25,716 nucleotides of DNA from contig JAGWRQ010000005.1 of the NCBI GenBank assembly GCA_028869615.1, forward strand, positions 1 through 25,716, written 5' to 3'. Numbering within the stretch: position 1 is the stretch's first letter; each line of letters starts with the position of its first letter. Below the pieces are notes generated by a model. It saw only the letters and a program-made list of their open reading frames with translations, was not told the DNA's origin and did not search any database. The position numbers were made by a program, and so were the translations under genes. The stretch comes from Candidatus Methylomirabilota bacterium (GTDB taxonomy: Bacteria; Methylomirabilota; Methylomirabilia; Methylomirabilales; Methylomirabilaceae). Below are positions 16,194 to 23,478 of the stretch, one piece after another.

Positions 16194-16257
16194 CTTTGAG
16201 CCCTTTCAGGTATGGATCGCGAACGGAAACGCGACTCTGAATTCGAGTGGCTAACGG

Positions 16258-16286
16258 ACTATATGATTGCTTGCATGGAATGTCAA
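16258..16286 (-). promoter_or_regulatory. Strong sigma70-type promoter for the mtrA-mtrB-like genes
   Basis: On the minus strand a perfect -35 box TTGACA (16286-16281) is followed after exactly 17 bases by TATAGT (16263-16258), five of six matches to TATAAT. Transcription should start near 16251, leaving a leader of about 58 bases before the decaheme start codon. No operator-like palindrome overlaps the boxes. The 16194-16404 gap contains no gene that I can support. Confidence 0.7.
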
Positions 16287-16404
16287 GTATTTACCTATTC
16301 AGTACATGTCGAAACCGCCGCGAACTTCTGACTCGGCTAACCTTCGCGAGACTGATCCGGAAGATGTCGTCATCGTAATGCAACATCTTCAACTTGGTAT
16401 GGCA

Positions 16405-16806
16405 TCAGGAGACCTCAAAATACTCTACGATGATCTGACTGACCTTCTGATAATGTGCGTCCGCACTTAGGAGCCGACACCCGTACTGCATGGCACTGGC
16501 CGCGATCCAGATGTCGTTAGTGGGTATAGGGGTACCTGCCTTCCAGAGCGCATTGAGTATCAGCGCGTACCTCTCGGCGGTCTCCTCATTGATATCCACG
16601 ATACTCACCCGCGGTGATGCCAGGAACTGATGCAGCTCCAATTGGTTCTTTTTTCTGTGCTTTCCTCGGACAAAACCCGCGAGCAGTTCGCCCACAATGA
16701 CGGCATTAAGATAGATCTCGTCGGCTTGCTGGAGAGCATGCGTGAGTTCCGGATGGCCTCGCATGAACGCCGAGTAGGCCGATGTATCCACCATCGCCCG
16801 CATCAT
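16405..16806 (-). CDS. vapC: PIN-domain toxin, VapC family
   Basis: This is a PIN-fold ribonuclease of 133 residues from the ATG at 16806. Its four acidic active-site residues are visible: Asp in MVDTSAY at the N-terminus, Glu in VGELLAGF, Asp in TNDIWIAA and Asp in SADAHY. VapC toxins cut tRNA or rRNA and are held inactive by the cognate antitoxin encoded upstream. I choose the ATG at 16806 because it overlaps the antitoxin stop codon in the usual ATGA arrangement; ATGs at 16815 and 16803 are also in frame and no clear ribosome-binding site decides between them. All catalytic residues are intact, so the toxin is probably active. Confidence 0.88.
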   Translation of the reverse strand: MMRAMVDTSAYSAFMRGHPELTHALQQADEIYLNAVIVGELLAGFVRGKHRKKNQLELHQFLASPRVSIVDINEETAERYALILNALWKAGTPIPTNDIWIAASAMQYGCRLLSADAHYQKVSQIIVEYFEVS

Positions 16807-17066
16807 CGCCGCCATAGTTCCGGATCAATTGCACGCTGCCTGGTCAGGGCTCTGTTGAAGGCGGCAGCCTCCTCACGCGTCCACGTCCCGGCCAGCGCAT
16901 CCAGATCGTGGTATAGGGTCATCTCACCTTTCTTTCCTCGAACCCCTACGCTGTTCTCCAACAGACCGATGACGACCCTGTTGATGCTCGCGTGCTGCTT
17001 GTCGGCCTTCTGGCGGATAATCCGGGTAAGCTCGGGTGGAAGATTTCGCAGTGTGATCGCCTTCAT
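16803..17066 (-). CDS. vapB: Ribbon-helix-helix antitoxin, VapB/FitA-like
   Basis: The product has 87 residues. The N-terminal part (MKAITLRNLPPELTRIIRQK then ASINRVVIGLLE) fits a ribbon-helix-helix DNA-binding domain: a short strand, a helix with PPEL, then a second helix. The C-terminal half contains an acidic/aromatic stretch and ends in AIDPELWRR, likely the toxin-wrapping tail. It should neutralise the downstream PIN toxin and repress its own promoter. AGGAGG six bases before the ATG is a strong ribosome-binding site. Its stop overlaps the toxin start by four bases. Confidence 0.85.
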   Translation of the reverse strand: MKAITLRNLPPELTRIIRQKADKQHASINRVVIGLLENSVGVRGKKGEMTLYHDLDALAGTWTREEAAAFNRALTRQRAIDPELWRR

Positions 17067-17083
17067 TAGCGCCTCCTATGACG

Positions 17084-17129
17084 TTGCAGATAATGCATCA
17101 TTATGATGCAATTCTAGCATCGTCTGCAA
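17084..17129 (-). promoter_or_regulatory. vapBC promoter with embedded palindromic operator
   Basis: A perfect inverted repeat TGCATCA-TTA-TGATGCA occupies 17094-17110, and a second perfect pair TTGCAGA (17084-17090) / TCTGCAA (17123-17129) flanks it. On the minus strand TTGCAG (17129-17124 region) and CATAAT, 18 bases further on inside the palindrome, form a promoter with five of six -10 matches. An additional GATGC copy lies between the arms. A -10 box inside a palindrome is the expected layout for autorepression by a VapB-VapC complex. Confidence 0.6.
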
Positions 17130-17264
17130 GGCGAGGTCAAGATTCCTAAAAACCCGACTCGAATGGCGCCTCTTCCCCCAATAGTCCTCTCTGGTTCGCG
17201 GGAAACCCCGTGGAGGAGCTGGATCGTGACGTCCAAGTCGCTCCGAGCTGGCTGCACAATGGGG

Positions 17265-17299
17265 TGAGACAACGCCGATCAAGCGCCGTGGTTGTCTCA
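17265..17299. repeat. Perfect 9-bp inverted repeat
   Basis: TGAGACAAC at 17265-17273 and GTTGTCTCA at 17291-17299 enclose 17 bases. The downstream side on the plus strand becomes AT-rich (TATTTATTAATTA) after a five-base gap, so it could act as a weak terminator or be the remnant of a mobile-element end. No gene reads into it on the plus strand. Confidence 0.5.
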
Positions 17300-17323
17300 A
17301 GCCGTATTTATTAATTACGTCTG

Positions 17324-17452
17324 GCATAAGTAATGGAAAGCGAACTAGATACCTATCCGTTCGGCCTGAGCTTGTCGAGGGCTGATCCGCCCATAGTTCG
17401 ACGGGCTTACCACGAACGGAACGAAGCCATCCGCAGTCTACATTACTTATGC
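17324..17452. repeat. Nested palindromic intergenic repeat (dispersed-repeat family)
   Basis: An outer perfect 12-bp inverted repeat (GCATAAGTAATG at 17324-17335, CATTACTTATGC at 17441-17452) encloses an imperfect palindrome at 17357-17419 that begins CCGTTCG and ends CGAACGG. Its inner part (CCTGAGCTTGTCGA ... GTTCGACGGGCTTACCACGA) matches a palindromic sequence scattered widely between genes in many proteobacteria and other phyla. The outer arms resemble terminal inverted repeats of a small non-autonomous element, though no target duplication was recognised. Confidence 0.7.
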
Positions 17453-17643
17453 AAAGCTCAATAGATCGGTCGGTTTGTCTTGCTCGCAATAGGCTTTGAC
17501 GGTTGCGGTAATTCTCCGGCGTTTCCAATGGCTTGTCAAGATTTTCAATCGCGAAATATCGCTTGTCGCATCGGACGGGTTCGCCTATGATGAAGGCGAG
17601 ATTGTTGACGTATATCAGCCAACCGACGGAGGAATGCGCTGAC

Positions 17644-19833
17644 GTGAAATCTCACGCAATAGTCGCCGATCTGAACCCGCGACAAGCGGAGGCGGTCCTG
17701 CACACCGAAGGGCCGCTCCTGGTGCTGGCGGGCGCCGGATCGGGGAAGACCCGGGTCATCACCCGGCGGATCGCCTACCTGATCGGCCACTGCGGGGTTC
17801 CGCCCTGGAATATCCTGGCGGTCACGTTCACCAACAAGGCCGCCGGTGAGATGAAACGGCGGGTGGCGGATCTATTGGGACAAGGCTGCTCTGAGCCTGG
17901 TCCAAGGGATGACGGCAGCGTCTGGGTCGGGACATTTCATTCTACCTGCGTTCGGATTCTGCGAAAGCATGGCGCGGCGCTGGGCATCAAGAGCTCGTTC
18001 GTCATTTACGACGACGGCGATCAGTTGAGCCTCATGCGGGACTGCCTGCGAGCGCAGGGCCTATCCGAGCGCTCCCTGAACCCTCGCGCAGTCCTTTCCC
18101 GCATCAGTCGCGCGAAGAATGAACTGCTCTCTGCCGAGGAGTATGTGTTGCAGGCTAACGACCGGATGGAGGAGCGGACCGCCAAACTGTACATCCTGTA
18201 TCAGGAGCGGCTGGATAGCCTGCAGGCGCTCGACTTCGATGATCTGCTCATGGCGACGGTGCGCCTCTTCGAGCAACATCCCGAGGTGCTGGCGGCCTAC
18301 CAGGACCTCTGGCGCTACATTCTGGTGGACGAGTACCAGGATACGAACCACGCCCAGTATCGCCTCATCCATCTGCTGGCAAGCCGATACGGGAACCTCT
18401 GCGTGGTGGGTGACGACGACCAGTCGATCTATCGATGGCGCGGCGCCGACCTGAACAATATCCTGGACTTCGAACGGGATCATCCTGGCTGCGCCGTGAT
18501 CCGGCTGGAACAGAATTATCGATCGACCCCGCAGATCCTCCAGGGGGCCGGGGGGGTGGTAGCTCACAATTACGGTCGGAAGGGGAAGAGCCTGTGGACC
18601 GAGAACGAGGTCGGCGATCCGATCGTGCTCTACCGGGCCCTTGATGAAACCGATGAGGCCCTCTTTGCCGTGAGAACGATCCAGAGTCGAGTGGCCGATG
18701 ATGGGACAGGGTACGACGACTACGCGATCTTCTACCGGACGAACGCGCAGTCCCGGGTCCTGGAGGAGGCGCTGCGGCAGGCCCTGATCCCGTATGTCAT
18801 TGTGGGTGGACTCCGCTTTTATGAACGGAAGGAGATCAAGGATCTGTTGGCCTATTTGCGCTGGGTGATCAATCCCGCCGACAGCATCAGCTTCAAGCGG
18901 CTTGTGAATGCGCCGGCGCGTGGGATCGGACCGGCCACGATCGCCAAGCTCGAACTGTTGGCGATGCAAGAGAAGGCCACGATCTGGGAGGCGTGCCAGC
19001 GCGCGGTACAGGAGAGGCTGCTCAATACCAAGCAGCAGGCGGCCATGGAACGATTGCTGCACCTCATTGAAGAGGTAAGGGCACAATCCGCCGTTGTCCC
19101 GATTCCGGACCTGATCGGAGAGCTGATTACCGGGTCCGGGTATGCTGAGGAGTTGGAACACGAGCGGACACCGGAGGCCGAGAGCCGCCTGGAAAACCTG
19201 AAGGAGCTCGTGACCGCGGCCCAGGAGTTTGCGGAGCGCAACGTGGACGGAGGGCTGGCGGCGTTCCTCGACTCCGTCGCCCTGATCAGTGACCTCGACG
19301 AGTACGCCGAAGGCCGAGGCGCGGTGACGCTCATGACGCTCCATACGGCCAAGGGTCTGGAGTTTGACACCGTCTTCATGGTCGGGTTGGAGGAAGGGAT
19401 CTTCCCGCACGCCTTTGCCATGCCCGACGAGCGGGAGTTGGAGGAGGAACGACGGCTTTGTTACGTCGGCATGACCAGGGCCAGGCAGCGGCTCTATCTG
19501 GCGTCGGCGCGGCAGCGACGGGTCTACGGCAACCGGAGTTTTAACCTGCCGTCACGGTTCCTGGATGAAATTCCGCCCGAGGTCCTGCAGGTCCGCGATC
19601 CGTGGGCATCCGAGGCTATGGGCCTCTCGCCCCGCACCGTTCCCGAACGTCAAGAGGACGAGCCCTTTGTCGACCGCCTGTATCCCGGCGCCCGCATCCG
19701 GCATCCCGACTTCGGCATCGGGATCATCCGGGAACGGAGCGGCAGCGGGGACGATCTGAAGGTGGTCGTGAGGTTCAATCGCGCCGGTGAAAAGAAACTG
19801 ATGGTCAAGTATGCGCAACTGGAGCAAGCCTAG
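17644..19833 (+). CDS. pcrA: ATP-dependent 3'-5' DNA helicase PcrA/UvrD
   Basis: The product is a superfamily 1A helicase of 729 residues. Visible motifs in order: LNPRQAEAV (Q motif), Walker A AGAGSGKTR (residues 29-37), TFTNKAAGEMK (Ia), VDEYQDTN (II), GDDDQSIYRWRGA (III), QNYRST (IV), TLHTAKGLEFD (V) and VGMTRARQRLYLA (VI). The C-terminus ends in a Tudor-like module (YPGARIRHPDFGIGII ... KLMVKYAQLE) that in PcrA/UvrD binds RNA polymerase, which separates it from Rep-like paralogues. Roles: nucleotide-excision repair, removal of stalled polymerase and of recombinase filaments. I start at GTG 17644, 11 bases after GGAGG, where homology begins; in-frame ATGs at 17587 and 17590 and an open frame to 17533 would only add unconserved residues. 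The next gene begins immediately after its stop codon. Confidence 0.93.
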   Translation: MKSHAIVADLNPRQAEAVLHTEGPLLVLAGAGSGKTRVITRRIAYLIGHCGVPPWNILAVTFTNKAAGEMKRRVADLLGQGCSEPGPRDDGSVWVGTFHSTCVRILRKHGAALGIKSSFVIYDDGDQLSLMRDCLRAQGLSERSLNPRAVLSRISRAKNELLSAEEYVLQANDRMEERTAKLYILYQERLDSLQALDFDDLLMATVRLFEQHPEVLAAYQDLWRYILVDEYQDTNHAQYRLIHLLASRYGNLCVVGDDDQSIYRWRGADLNNILDFERDHPGCAVIRLEQNYRSTPQILQGAGGVVAHNYGRKGKSLWTENEVGDPIVLYRALDETDEALFAVRTIQSRVADDGTGYDDYAIFYRTNAQSRVLEEALRQALIPYVIVGGLRFYERKEIKDLLAYLRWVINPADSISFKRLVNAPARGIGPATIAKLELLAMQEKATIWEACQRAVQERLLNTKQQAAMERLLHLIEEVRAQSAVVPIPDLIGELITGSGYAEELEHERTPEAESRLENLKELVTAAQEFAERNVDGGLAAFLDSVALISDLDEYAEGRGAVTLMTLHTAKGLEFDTVFMVGLEEGIFPHAFAMPDERELEEERRLCYVGMTRARQRLYLASARQRRVYGNRSFNLPSRFLDEIPPEVLQVRDPWASEAMGLSPRTVPERQEDEPFVDRLYPGARIRHPDFGIGIIRERSGSGDDLKVVVRFNRAGEKKLMVKYAQLEQA

Positions 19834-20850
19834 GTGAATTCGACCATGGTTGAGGCACCATCAGTAGAAGCTGGCAGTCACCCTGCCGGTCACCGGTGGA
19901 CGGACCCGGCAACGCTCGATTCCGGGATCAGGGCGCTGGTCATCTCCAGCGTGGGCCTATTGGCGACCTGCATCATCCAGCTTGGAGTCGTATGGGTTGG
20001 GCAAAGTGCGGCGCTCCTTGCCGATGCCCTCCACAATCTGGTCGATGTCTTTACCTCGATTCCACTCTGGATCGCATTCGTCCTTTCTCGCCGTCTGGCA
20101 ACTCGACGGTTTACGTACGGTTATGCCCGCGCAGAGGACGTCGCCGGCGTGACCATCATCCTCTTTATCGTGGCCAGTGCGATTCTTGCGGGCTATGCCG
20201 CGCTGTACAAGTGGTCGAGCGGGGCGCCAACGACTCACCTTGGACTCGGGATGGGCGCAGCGCTGGCCGGAGCTATCGGTAATGAGCTGGTTGCCGTGTA
20301 TAAGATTCGGGTAGGGAAGGCGATCGGCAGCGTGGCGTTAGTCGCTGATGGCCAGCACTCCCGCGCCGATGCGCTGACCTCTGTCGGGGCTTTCTTTGGC
20401 ATCCTCGGGGTGTTTTGGGGGTTTCCCTGGGCCGACCCGCTCATGGGCCTCCTGATCAGCGTAGCCATCCTGTATATCGCCTGGGAGGCCGGCCGTGAGG
20501 TGTTGGCGCGCATCATGGATGCCATCGAGCCGGAGACGGTCAACCAGATCGAGCAGATAACCGGCGCCGTCGCCGGCGTGCACCGGGTCGATGAGGTGCG
20601 AGCCCGCTGGATCGGACACCAGGTGATGATCGAGCTGTCGATTGAAGTCAGCCCGCGCTTGACCGTTGCCAAAGGACACCAGATCGCCGAAACGGTGCGG
20701 CACGAGCTATTCCATCACATCCCGCGGCTGGGCGACGCCCTCGTGCACGTCAACCCCGCATGGGAAGGAATGGATCCGTACCACGCGCTGACGGCCGACC
20801 ACACACCGGATTCCCGGACACCCTCCACAGCGAAAAGGAACACGCCATGA
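19834..20850 (+). CDS. Cation diffusion facilitator family metal exporter
   Basis: The 338-residue product has six membrane helices followed by a cytoplasmic ferredoxin-like domain (about residues 215-305). The metal site is of the HD-HD type: H67-x3-D71 in helix 2 (ADALHNLVDV) and H175-x3-D179 in helix 5 (ADGQHSRADAL). This set is typical of Zn(II)/Co(II)/Cd(II) exporters such as ZitB and CzcD, as opposed to the DD-HD site of YiiP. It should exchange cytoplasmic divalent metal for protons. The GTG start directly follows the helicase stop; an ATG at codon 5 is an alternative. The C-terminal 25 residues are His/Asp/Thr-rich and unconserved. Its stop overlaps the gatC start (ATGA), so it is co-translated with housekeeping genes of unrelated function. 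Confidence 0.9.
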   Translation: MNSTMVEAPSVEAGSHPAGHRWTDPATLDSGIRALVISSVGLLATCIIQLGVVWVGQSAALLADALHNLVDVFTSIPLWIAFVLSRRLATRRFTYGYARAEDVAGVTIILFIVASAILAGYAALYKWSSGAPTTHLGLGMGAALAGAIGNELVAVYKIRVGKAIGSVALVADGQHSRADALTSVGAFFGILGVFWGFPWADPLMGLLISVAILYIAWEAGREVLARIMDAIEPETVNQIEQITGAVAGVHRVDEVRARWIGHQVMIELSIEVSPRLTVAKGHQIAETVRHELFHHIPRLGDALVHVNPAWEGMDPYHALTADHTPDSRTPSTAKRNTP

Positions 20851-21137
20851 AGATCACGCTTAAAGAGGTCGAGCATGTGGCCCGGCTGGCCCGCTTGGAG
20901 CTGACCGCGGAAGAGAAGGAGCGGATGCGGGCTCAGCTCGACTCGATCCTGAGCTACATCGATAAGCTCAATGAGCTGGATACGTCGGCCGTCGAGCCGA
21001 CCTCCCATGTCCTGCCGATGACGAACGTCTTCCGCAAGGATGAGGTCACGCCTTCAGTTGCTCAGGAGGCAGCCCTGGCGAATGCACCGGATCGCCACGA
21101 TCTCTTCTTCCGGGTTCCGAGAATCCTGGAGGAGTAG
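20847..21137 (+). CDS. gatC: Glutamyl-tRNA(Gln)/aspartyl-tRNA(Asn) amidotransferase subunit C
   Basis: This 96-residue protein has the full GatC pattern: EVEHVARLARLELTAEEKER at the N-terminus, DSILSYIDKLNELDTSAVEP in the middle and FRKDEVTPSVAQEAALANAP then DLFFRVPRILE at the end. GatC stabilises the GatA-GatB complex. The ATG at 20847 overlaps the transporter stop and has AAAGGAA about six bases ahead; an upstream in-frame ATG at 20760 lies deep in the transporter gene and is rejected. gatA begins four bases after the stop. Confidence 0.95.
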   Translation: MKITLKEVEHVARLARLELTAEEKERMRAQLDSILSYIDKLNELDTSAVEPTSHVLPMTNVFRKDEVTPSVAQEAALANAPDRHDLFFRVPRILEE

Positions 21138-21140
21138 GCC

Positions 21141-22601
21141 GTGGACCTCGCCCGACTCACCATCCACGAGATGCAGGAACTGCTCACGAGGCGCGAGGTC
21201 AGCGCGACGGAGCTTGTCCGTTCGGTGCTCGATCGGATCAGACGTCTCGATGGACAGGTTGAGGCGTATACTACCCTGACCGAGGAGACGGCCCTGAAGC
21301 AGGCCGAGGCCGTCGATCGGTTGCGCGCCGCCGGCACACCGCTTCCGCCGTTAGCCGGCATCCCGCTGGCGATCAAGGATGTCATCTGCACGCAAGGGGT
21401 GCGGACCACCTGCGCCTCAAAGATTCTGGCACCGTACGTGCCGCCTTACGATGCCACAGTCATCCGGCGGCTGAAGGCGCAAGAAGCGATCTTACTGGGG
21501 AAGACGAACATGGACGAGTTCGCCATGGGCTCCTCGACGGAGAACTCGGCCTTCTTCCAGACGCGCAATCCCTGGGCGCTCGACTATGTCCCCGGCGGCT
21601 CATCGGGCGGCTCTGCCGCCGCCGTGGCGGCGGACCTGTGCGCCGCTGCGCTCGGCAGCGATACAGGAGGCTCGATCCGGCAGCCGGCAAGTTTCTGCGG
21701 TATCGCGGGTTTGAAGCCGACCTACGGCCGGGTCTCCCGATACGGTCTGGTCGCCTTCGCCTCATCTCTCGACCAGATCGGGCCCTTCACGAAAGATATT
21801 CGCGATGGCGCCATCATGCTGCACGCCATCGCGGGACACGACCCCCACGATTCGACCTCGGCGGACCTGCCGGTTCCCGATTACTGCGCCGCGCTGACCG
21901 GAGACGTTCAGAAGGTGCGTATCGGGATTCCTGACGAGTATTTCGTCGAGGGAATGGACCCGGAGGTCGAGGCCGCGATCTGGACGGCGATCCGGACGCT
22001 GGAGGAGCTGGGCGGAAAGCAGGAAAAGGTCTCGCTCCCACACACCCCGTATGCTATCGCGACCTACTACCTGGTAGCGACCGCCGAGGCCAGCAGCAAT
22101 CTGGCCCGCTACGACGGGGTCAAATACGGCTATCGGACCTCGAAGCCGGCCGACCTGCTGGAGATGTATCAGCGCAGCCGGCGGGAGGGATTCGGGCCGG
22201 AGGTCAAGCGCCGGATTATGCTGGGGACCTATGCGCTGTCGGCCGGCTACTATGATGCCTACTACCTCAAGGCCCAGAAGGTCCGGACGCTGATCCGCCG
22301 TGACTTTGAGCGGGCCTTCGAAACGTGCGAGGTGATCGCGACCCCCACCTCGCCGACGCCGCCGTTCAAGTTCGGCGAGAAGATGGACGATCCGCTCCAA
22401 ATGTACCTCTCGGACATCTTCACGATCTCGGTCAATCTGGCAGGTCTGCCCGGCATCTCGATTCCGTGCGGGTTCACTAAGGCGGGACTGCCGATTGGCC
22501 TGCAACTGATCGGCAAGCCATTCGATGAGGCAACGATCCTGAAGGTGGCACACGCTTATGAGCAGGCAACCGACTGGCATCGCCGCACACCTCTCGCGTG
22601 A
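21141..22601 (+). CDS. gatA: Glutamyl-tRNA(Gln)/aspartyl-tRNA(Asn) amidotransferase subunit A
   Basis: The 486-residue product is an amidase-signature enzyme releasing ammonia from glutamine for the transamidation of Glu-tRNA(Gln) or Asp-tRNA(Asn). The Ser-cisSer-Lys triad is intact: K79 in PLAIKDV, S154 in GGSSGGS and S178 in [10 protein letters not shown], at the same residue numbers as in Staphylococcus GatA. The conserved [20 protein letters not shown] block follows. The start is a GTG three bases after gatC, read as Met-Asp-Leu-Ala. Length is normal. Its presence with gatC and gatB indicates that the cell makes Gln-tRNA(Gln) and/or Asn-tRNA(Asn) indirectly. Confidence 0.96.
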   Translation: MDLARLTIHEMQELLTRREVSATELVRSVLDRIRRLDGQVEAYTTLTEETALKQAEAVDRLRAAGTPLPPLAGIPLAIKDVICTQGVRTTCASKILAPYVPPYDATVIRRLKAQEAILLGKTNMDEFAMGSSTENSAFFQTRNPWALDYVPGGSSGGSAAAVAADLCAAALGSDTGGSIRQPASFCGIAGLKPTYGRVSRYGLVAFASSLDQIGPFTKDIRDGAIMLHAIAGHDPHDSTSADLPVPDYCAALTGDVQKVRIGIPDEYFVEGMDPEVEAAIWTAIRTLEELGGKQEKVSLPHTPYAIATYYLVATAEASSNLARYDGVKYGYRTSKPADLLEMYQRSRREGFGPEVKRRIMLGTYALSAGYYDAYYLKAQKVRTLIRRDFERAFETCEVIATPTSPTPPFKFGEKMDDPLQMYLSDIFTISVNLAGLPGISIPCGFTKAGLPIGLQLIGKPFDEATILKVAHAYEQATDWHRRTPLA

Positions 22602-22605
22602 GATA

Positions 22606-23013
22606 ATGCGAACGGCGGCAGGCCGACTCCTCATACTGCTGCTCCTGGCGGTCAGTCTGCTGCCGTACCAGGCATCGGCCGAGAACAAAGATCTGGTCAT
22701 CCTCAAATCGGAGCGCTGGATCGACACCATGAAGGGTACAATCAAAAATATGAGCGCCGATCGAGCTGAAGAGGTCGTTATTGTCGTCCGGTTCTTTGAC
22801 GGGACAGCTACTCCCGCACGGCCGCACAGGCGGAAGCATACCACCCGGCAGGAATTGGGCCGGCAGACAGTCACACTCCCTCCGCTTGATTCCGGCCAGG
22901 AAGCGCCCTTCGAGGTTGAGATCGCCGAGAAGCACCGTACGGCCACGTCATTCAAGTTCGAGCCCCACGCCATCTGGCGCGCGATGAGTCGGGCCCGTTC
23001 CGGAGGGCGCTAG
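22606..23013 (+). CDS. Small secreted protein with FxLYD-like fold, function unknown
   Basis: The 135-residue product has a clear signal peptide (LLILLLLAVSLLPYQASA, cleavage near residue 25) and one compact beta-rich domain. The pattern ILKSERWIDTMKGTIKNMSA, then VVIVVRFFDGTA, then LDSGQEAPFEVEI resembles FxLYD-type domains (a 'G.v.N.s...' strand, a 'V.v.v.fyD' strand and an '...L.PGe.apF.v' strand), which occur in many exported proteins of unknown role. I start at ATG 22606, four bases after the gatA stop; an in-frame ATG at 22558 inside gatA would bury the signal peptide. No catalytic residues are apparent. Confidence 0.75.
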   Translation: MRTAAGRLLILLLLAVSLLPYQASAENKDLVILKSERWIDTMKGTIKNMSADRAEEVVIVVRFFDGTATPARPHRRKHTTRQELGRQTVTLPPLDSGQEAPFEVEIAEKHRTATSFKFEPHAIWRAMSRARSGGR

Positions 23014-23017
23014 CCGG

Positions 23018-23461
23018 ATGTTCTACTTCGCCTACGGTTCGAACATGGAGCGGTTCCAGCTCAAGCGGCTTTGCCCGAAGGCGAAGTTTGTCGCAGCGAC
23101 AGTCCTCGCAGACTACGAGCTGAGCTTCTTCGGGAACTCCCCAATGTTGGGCGGCGGCATCGCGAATATCCGAGAGCGGCCCGGAAAAACGGTCGAAGGC
23201 GTGGTGTGGGAGATCAACGAGACGGAACAAAAAGCATTGGATGAGTACGAAGGCTACCCCGCTCTCTACCTCCGTAAGGAGATCAAAGTACGGAGCCGCG
23301 CCGGCAAGGTGATCACGGCGTGTGCGTACGTCATGCCGAATCCCGGCCGTGAGATGCCCCCTTCAAAGCGGTATAAGCAGTTGCTGATCAGCGGCGCCGA
23401 GGAGCACGGCTTGTCCGATGAGTACATTGACTTTCTCGAGTCCATCCGGCCTCTGACGTAA
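23018..23461 (+). CDS. Gamma-glutamylcyclotransferase-like (AIG2/GGCT fold) protein
   Basis: This 147-residue protein has the GGCT fold signature: FAYGSNM at residues 4-10 forming the substrate-binding loop, and LDEYEGYP with the catalytic Glu at residue 78. GGCT-like enzymes release 5-oxoproline from gamma-glutamyl amino acids or gamma-glutamylamines; the exact substrate cannot be read from sequence. It begins five bases after the small secreted protein and lies 17 bases before gatB. A link between gamma-glutamyl chemistry and amidotransferase genes is only positional. Confidence 0.87.
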   Translation: MFYFAYGSNMERFQLKRLCPKAKFVAATVLADYELSFFGNSPMLGGGIANIRERPGKTVEGVVWEINETEQKALDEYEGYPALYLRKEIKVRSRAGKVITACAYVMPNPGREMPPSKRYKQLLISGAEEHGLSDEYIDFLESIRPLT

Positions 23462-23478
23462 CGACGAAGGAGCGGCCA

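Larger units (their letters stand above)
17111..17643. other. Non-coding stretch between vapBC and pcrA
   Basis: About 530 bases hold no gene that I can support. They contain a 9-bp inverted repeat at 17265-17299, a nested palindromic repeat at 17324-17452 and, near the end, the ribosome-binding site of the helicase gene. A minus-strand open frame of 150 codons crosses it but owes part of its length to translation through the repeat. I find no convincing promoter for the helicase gene; TTGTCA near 17534 and TTGACG near 17605 are weak candidates without a good -10 box. Confidence 0.6.

Noticed and set aside
16267..16470. Plus-strand open frame of 67 codons between mtrA and vapC
   Set aside because: No ribosome-binding site, overlaps the strong minus-strand promoter and the vapC 3' end, and shows no family resemblance.
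17076..17528. Minus-strand open frame of 150 codons between vapB and pcrA
   Set aside because: Part of it (the PSTSSGRTD-like stretch) is the translation of a dispersed palindromic repeat, it overlaps the vapBC operator, and it lacks a start signal.
18061..19410. Minus-strand open frame of 449 codons
   Set aside because: Antisense to pcrA with all helicase motifs on the plus strand; long antisense frames are expected at this GC content.
21762..22973. Minus-strand open frame of 403 codons
   Set aside because: Antisense to gatA and the small secreted-protein gene; no domain recognised.
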